A DNA stretch of 64,000 nt from Iamia sp. SCSIO 61187 (GTDB lineage: Bacteria; Actinomycetota; Acidimicrobiia; Acidimicrobiales; Iamiaceae): positions 3,538,001 to 3,602,000 of the forward strand of contig NZ_CP050948.1 of the NCBI RefSeq assembly GCF_019443745.1, read 5' to 3'. The translations under genes were made by a program, and so were the position numbers. The notes beneath the pieces were generated by a model. It was not told the DNA's origin. It made no database searches and saw only the letters and a list, made by a program, of their open reading frames with translations. Below are positions 63,004-64,000 of the stretch, piece by piece. How positions within the stretch are numbered: position 1 is the first letter of the stretch; each line of letters opens with the position of its first letter.

Positions 63004-63624
63004 ATGTCCACCATCCAGCAGATCCCCCGATCGGCCGTCCGGCTCGGCCTCGCCGCCAGCCGCCTGCCGCTCACCGCCGCCGAGGCCGTCCTCGGCAAGC
63101 AGGGCCAGGAGGAGTGGCCCCCCGCCCTCGTGTTCGAGGGCGTCGAGGCCCAGGTCCAGCAGGTCCTCGGCAGCCTCCTCCACGACGACGTCCTGGCCGA
63201 CGAGGGCCGGCTCCGCAGCGCCAAGGTCGAGCGCCTCCGCCAGGCGGCGAACCTCGAGGCCGAGGCCGAGCAGCGCCGCCAGCAGGCCGACACCACCTTC
63301 GAGGCGCGCCGGCAGCAGGCCGAGCGGGCCAAGGACGAGGCGGCCCGAGCCGAGGCCGAGCGCAAGGCCCAGATCGCCCGCGACGAGGCCGAGGCCAAGC
63401 AGAAGGCCGAGCAGGAGGCCCGGGCCGAGGAGCGCGAGGCCGCCGAGGCCGAGCGCAAGGCCGAGCAGGCCGCCCAGCGCAAGGCCCGCCGCAGCCGGGC
63501 CCGGGCCCTCGGCGCCGAGGAGCAGGCCCTGGCCAAGGAGAAGGCGGCCGCGGCGCGCGCTCGTGACGCGAAGACGGCCGACACCAAGGTGAAGGCCACC
63601 AAGGCCGCCCGCACGCGCGCCTGA
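63004..63624 (+). CDS. Charged coiled-coil protein 2
   Basis: This 206-residue protein starts with [25 protein letters not shown], a hydrophobic-basic helix that may attach to membrane or DNA. After a short link ([17 protein letters not shown]) it becomes a Glu/Arg/Ala coiled coil and ends in a Lys/Arg/Ala tail ([18 protein letters not shown]) like a histone H1 tail. This basic tail suggests nucleic acid binding. It is the second gene of the pair, 5 bases after the first stop. Confidence 0.7.
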   Translation: MSTIQQIPRSAVRLGLAASRLPLTAAEAVLGKQGQEEWPPALVFEGVEAQVQQVLGSLLHDDVLADEGRLRSAKVERLRQAANLEAEAEQRRQQADTTFEARRQQAERAKDEAARAEAERKAQIARDEAEAKQKAEQEARAEEREAAEAERKAEQAAQRKARRSRARALGAEEQALAKEKAAAARARDAKTADTKVKATKAARTRA

Positions 63625-63629
63625 CCCAC

Positions 63630-63680
63630 CGAACCTTGTCCGGAACCCTGCCGCAGAGGGGGACTTCCGGACAAGGTTCG
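63630..63680 (+). terminator. 16-bp hairpin ending the coiled-coil operon
   Basis: CGAACCTTGTCCGGAA (63630-63645) pairs perfectly with 63665-63680 across a 19-base loop, 5 bases after the stop. It is the longest stem in the window. Confidence 0.8.
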
Positions 63681-63727
63681 CAGGGGTCGCTTCGCCGGGG
63701 GTGGCGCGCGGTCGTAGCGTCGGCGCC

Positions 63728-64000
63728 ATGACCGAGTTCGCCTTCACCGAGCTGCTGCCCACCGGGCCCGACCCGACGTCGTACCGGAGGCTCGACCTCG
63801 ACGGCGTGGCCACCGTGGAGGCGGCGGGGCGGACGTTCCTCACCGTCGAGCCGCGGGTGCTCACCGCCCTGGCGGCCGAGGCCATGCACGACATCGCCCA
63901 CTTCCTGCGGCCCGGGCACCTGGCCCAGCTGCGGCGGATCCTCGACGACCCCGAGGCGTCGGCCAACGACCGCTTCGTGGCCAACGACCTGTTGCAGAAC
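63728..64000 (+). CDS. Class I (iron-sulfur) fumarate hydratase, N-terminal part (cut by window edge)
   Basis: This is an open frame of 91 residues to the window end. It starts [20 protein letters not shown], then [19 protein letters not shown] and the diagnostic [19 protein letters not shown] followed by [19 protein letters not shown]. These match class I fumarases with a 4Fe-4S cluster, whose cluster Cys residues lie further on and are not seen. TAGCGT (63715-63720) seven bases before ATG 63728 predicts a leaderless transcript. Confidence 0.9.
   Translation, partial: MTEFAFTELLPTGPDPTSYRRLDLDGVATVEAAGRTFLTVEPRVLTALAAEAMHDIAHFLRPGHLAQLRRILDDPEASANDRFVANDLLQN

Overview
The window is a very GC-rich, gene-dense piece of an actinobacterial chromosome. 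Several markers point to the class Acidimicrobiia, in the neighbourhood of Iamia/Ilumatobacter. These are actinobacterial DUF3499, DUF5719 and DUF2786 proteins, an ECF42-type sigma factor with its DGPF partner, secreted proteins ending in DUF4214 repeats, and many GTG starts. That placement is inference; there is no rRNA gene to test it. I found no tRNA, rRNA, CRISPR array, transposase, integrase or prophage gene, and no stretch over 300 bases without a gene. Three otherwise recognisable genes (DUF222-HNH, a methyltransferase, GGDEF-EAL) each lack one base, which is either real decay or a sequence error.

Layout. 1-3.4 kb (minus): DUF2786-type protein, phosphosugar isomerase, Trm112-like protein and phosphomannomutase. 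3.4-5.1 kb: ECF42 sigma factor and DGPF/YCII protein. 5.3-7.5 kb: two frameshifted genes. 7.5-12.7 kb (minus): a translationally coupled trio of CPBP protease, large GT-C-like membrane protein and GtrA-GT2 fusion. 12.8-15.1 kb: divergent DUF3499 and ftsH. 15.1-17.6 kb: ABC-2 exporter (ATPase and two permeases). 17.8-23.3 kb (minus): thioredoxin-like protein, DUF5719 protein, and a large GT2/membrane glycosyltransferase. 23.4-27.4 kb: helical phasin-like protein, then a SpoIID lipoprotein coupled to a secreted FG-GAP/DUF4214 protein. 27.4-32.7 kb: SnoaL-like protein, a YceH-nitrobindin fusion, and a coupled heterodimeric ABC exporter. 32.7-36.1 kb: ABC1/UbiB kinase, DUF2752 protein and a coiled-coil ATPase-like protein. 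36.1-43.2 kb: gamma-carbonic anhydrase, oligopeptidase B, flavin reductase, acyl-CoA dehydrogenase, metallo-beta-lactamase hydrolase, alpha/beta hydrolase and NTF2-like protein. 43.2-49.5 kb: mutY-methyltransferase-MaoC operon, GGDEF-EAL protein and a methylsuccinyl-CoA-dehydrogenase-like enzyme. 49.5-58 kb: many small single-gene units (HxlR regulator, DsrE, PIG-L, VOC, thioesterase, DJ-1, DUF885, dienelactone hydrolase, PPOX, eIF2B-like, membrane protein, thioredoxin-like, rhomboid-like). 58-64 kb: CAP/DUF4214 protein, DinB-VOC fusion, class II fumarase, DUF1360 protein, two charged coiled-coil proteins and the start of a class I fumarase.

How it works together. Two envelope-glycan blocks (sugar-nucleotide supply by the isomerase and mutase; glycosyltransferases with DUF5719) look like a rearranged version of a cluster that is contiguous in other actinobacteria. 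The strongest genome-wide signal is regulatory. About 25 genes have a TANNNT -10 hexamer 6-9 bases before an ATG/GTG and no Shine-Dalgarno sequence, so they are predicted to be transcribed without a leader. Genes inside operons and some secreted-protein genes instead carry a Shine-Dalgarno or stop/start overlap (ATGA, GTGA). Perfect palindromes sit just past several stop codons, and one 27-bp palindrome occurs twice.
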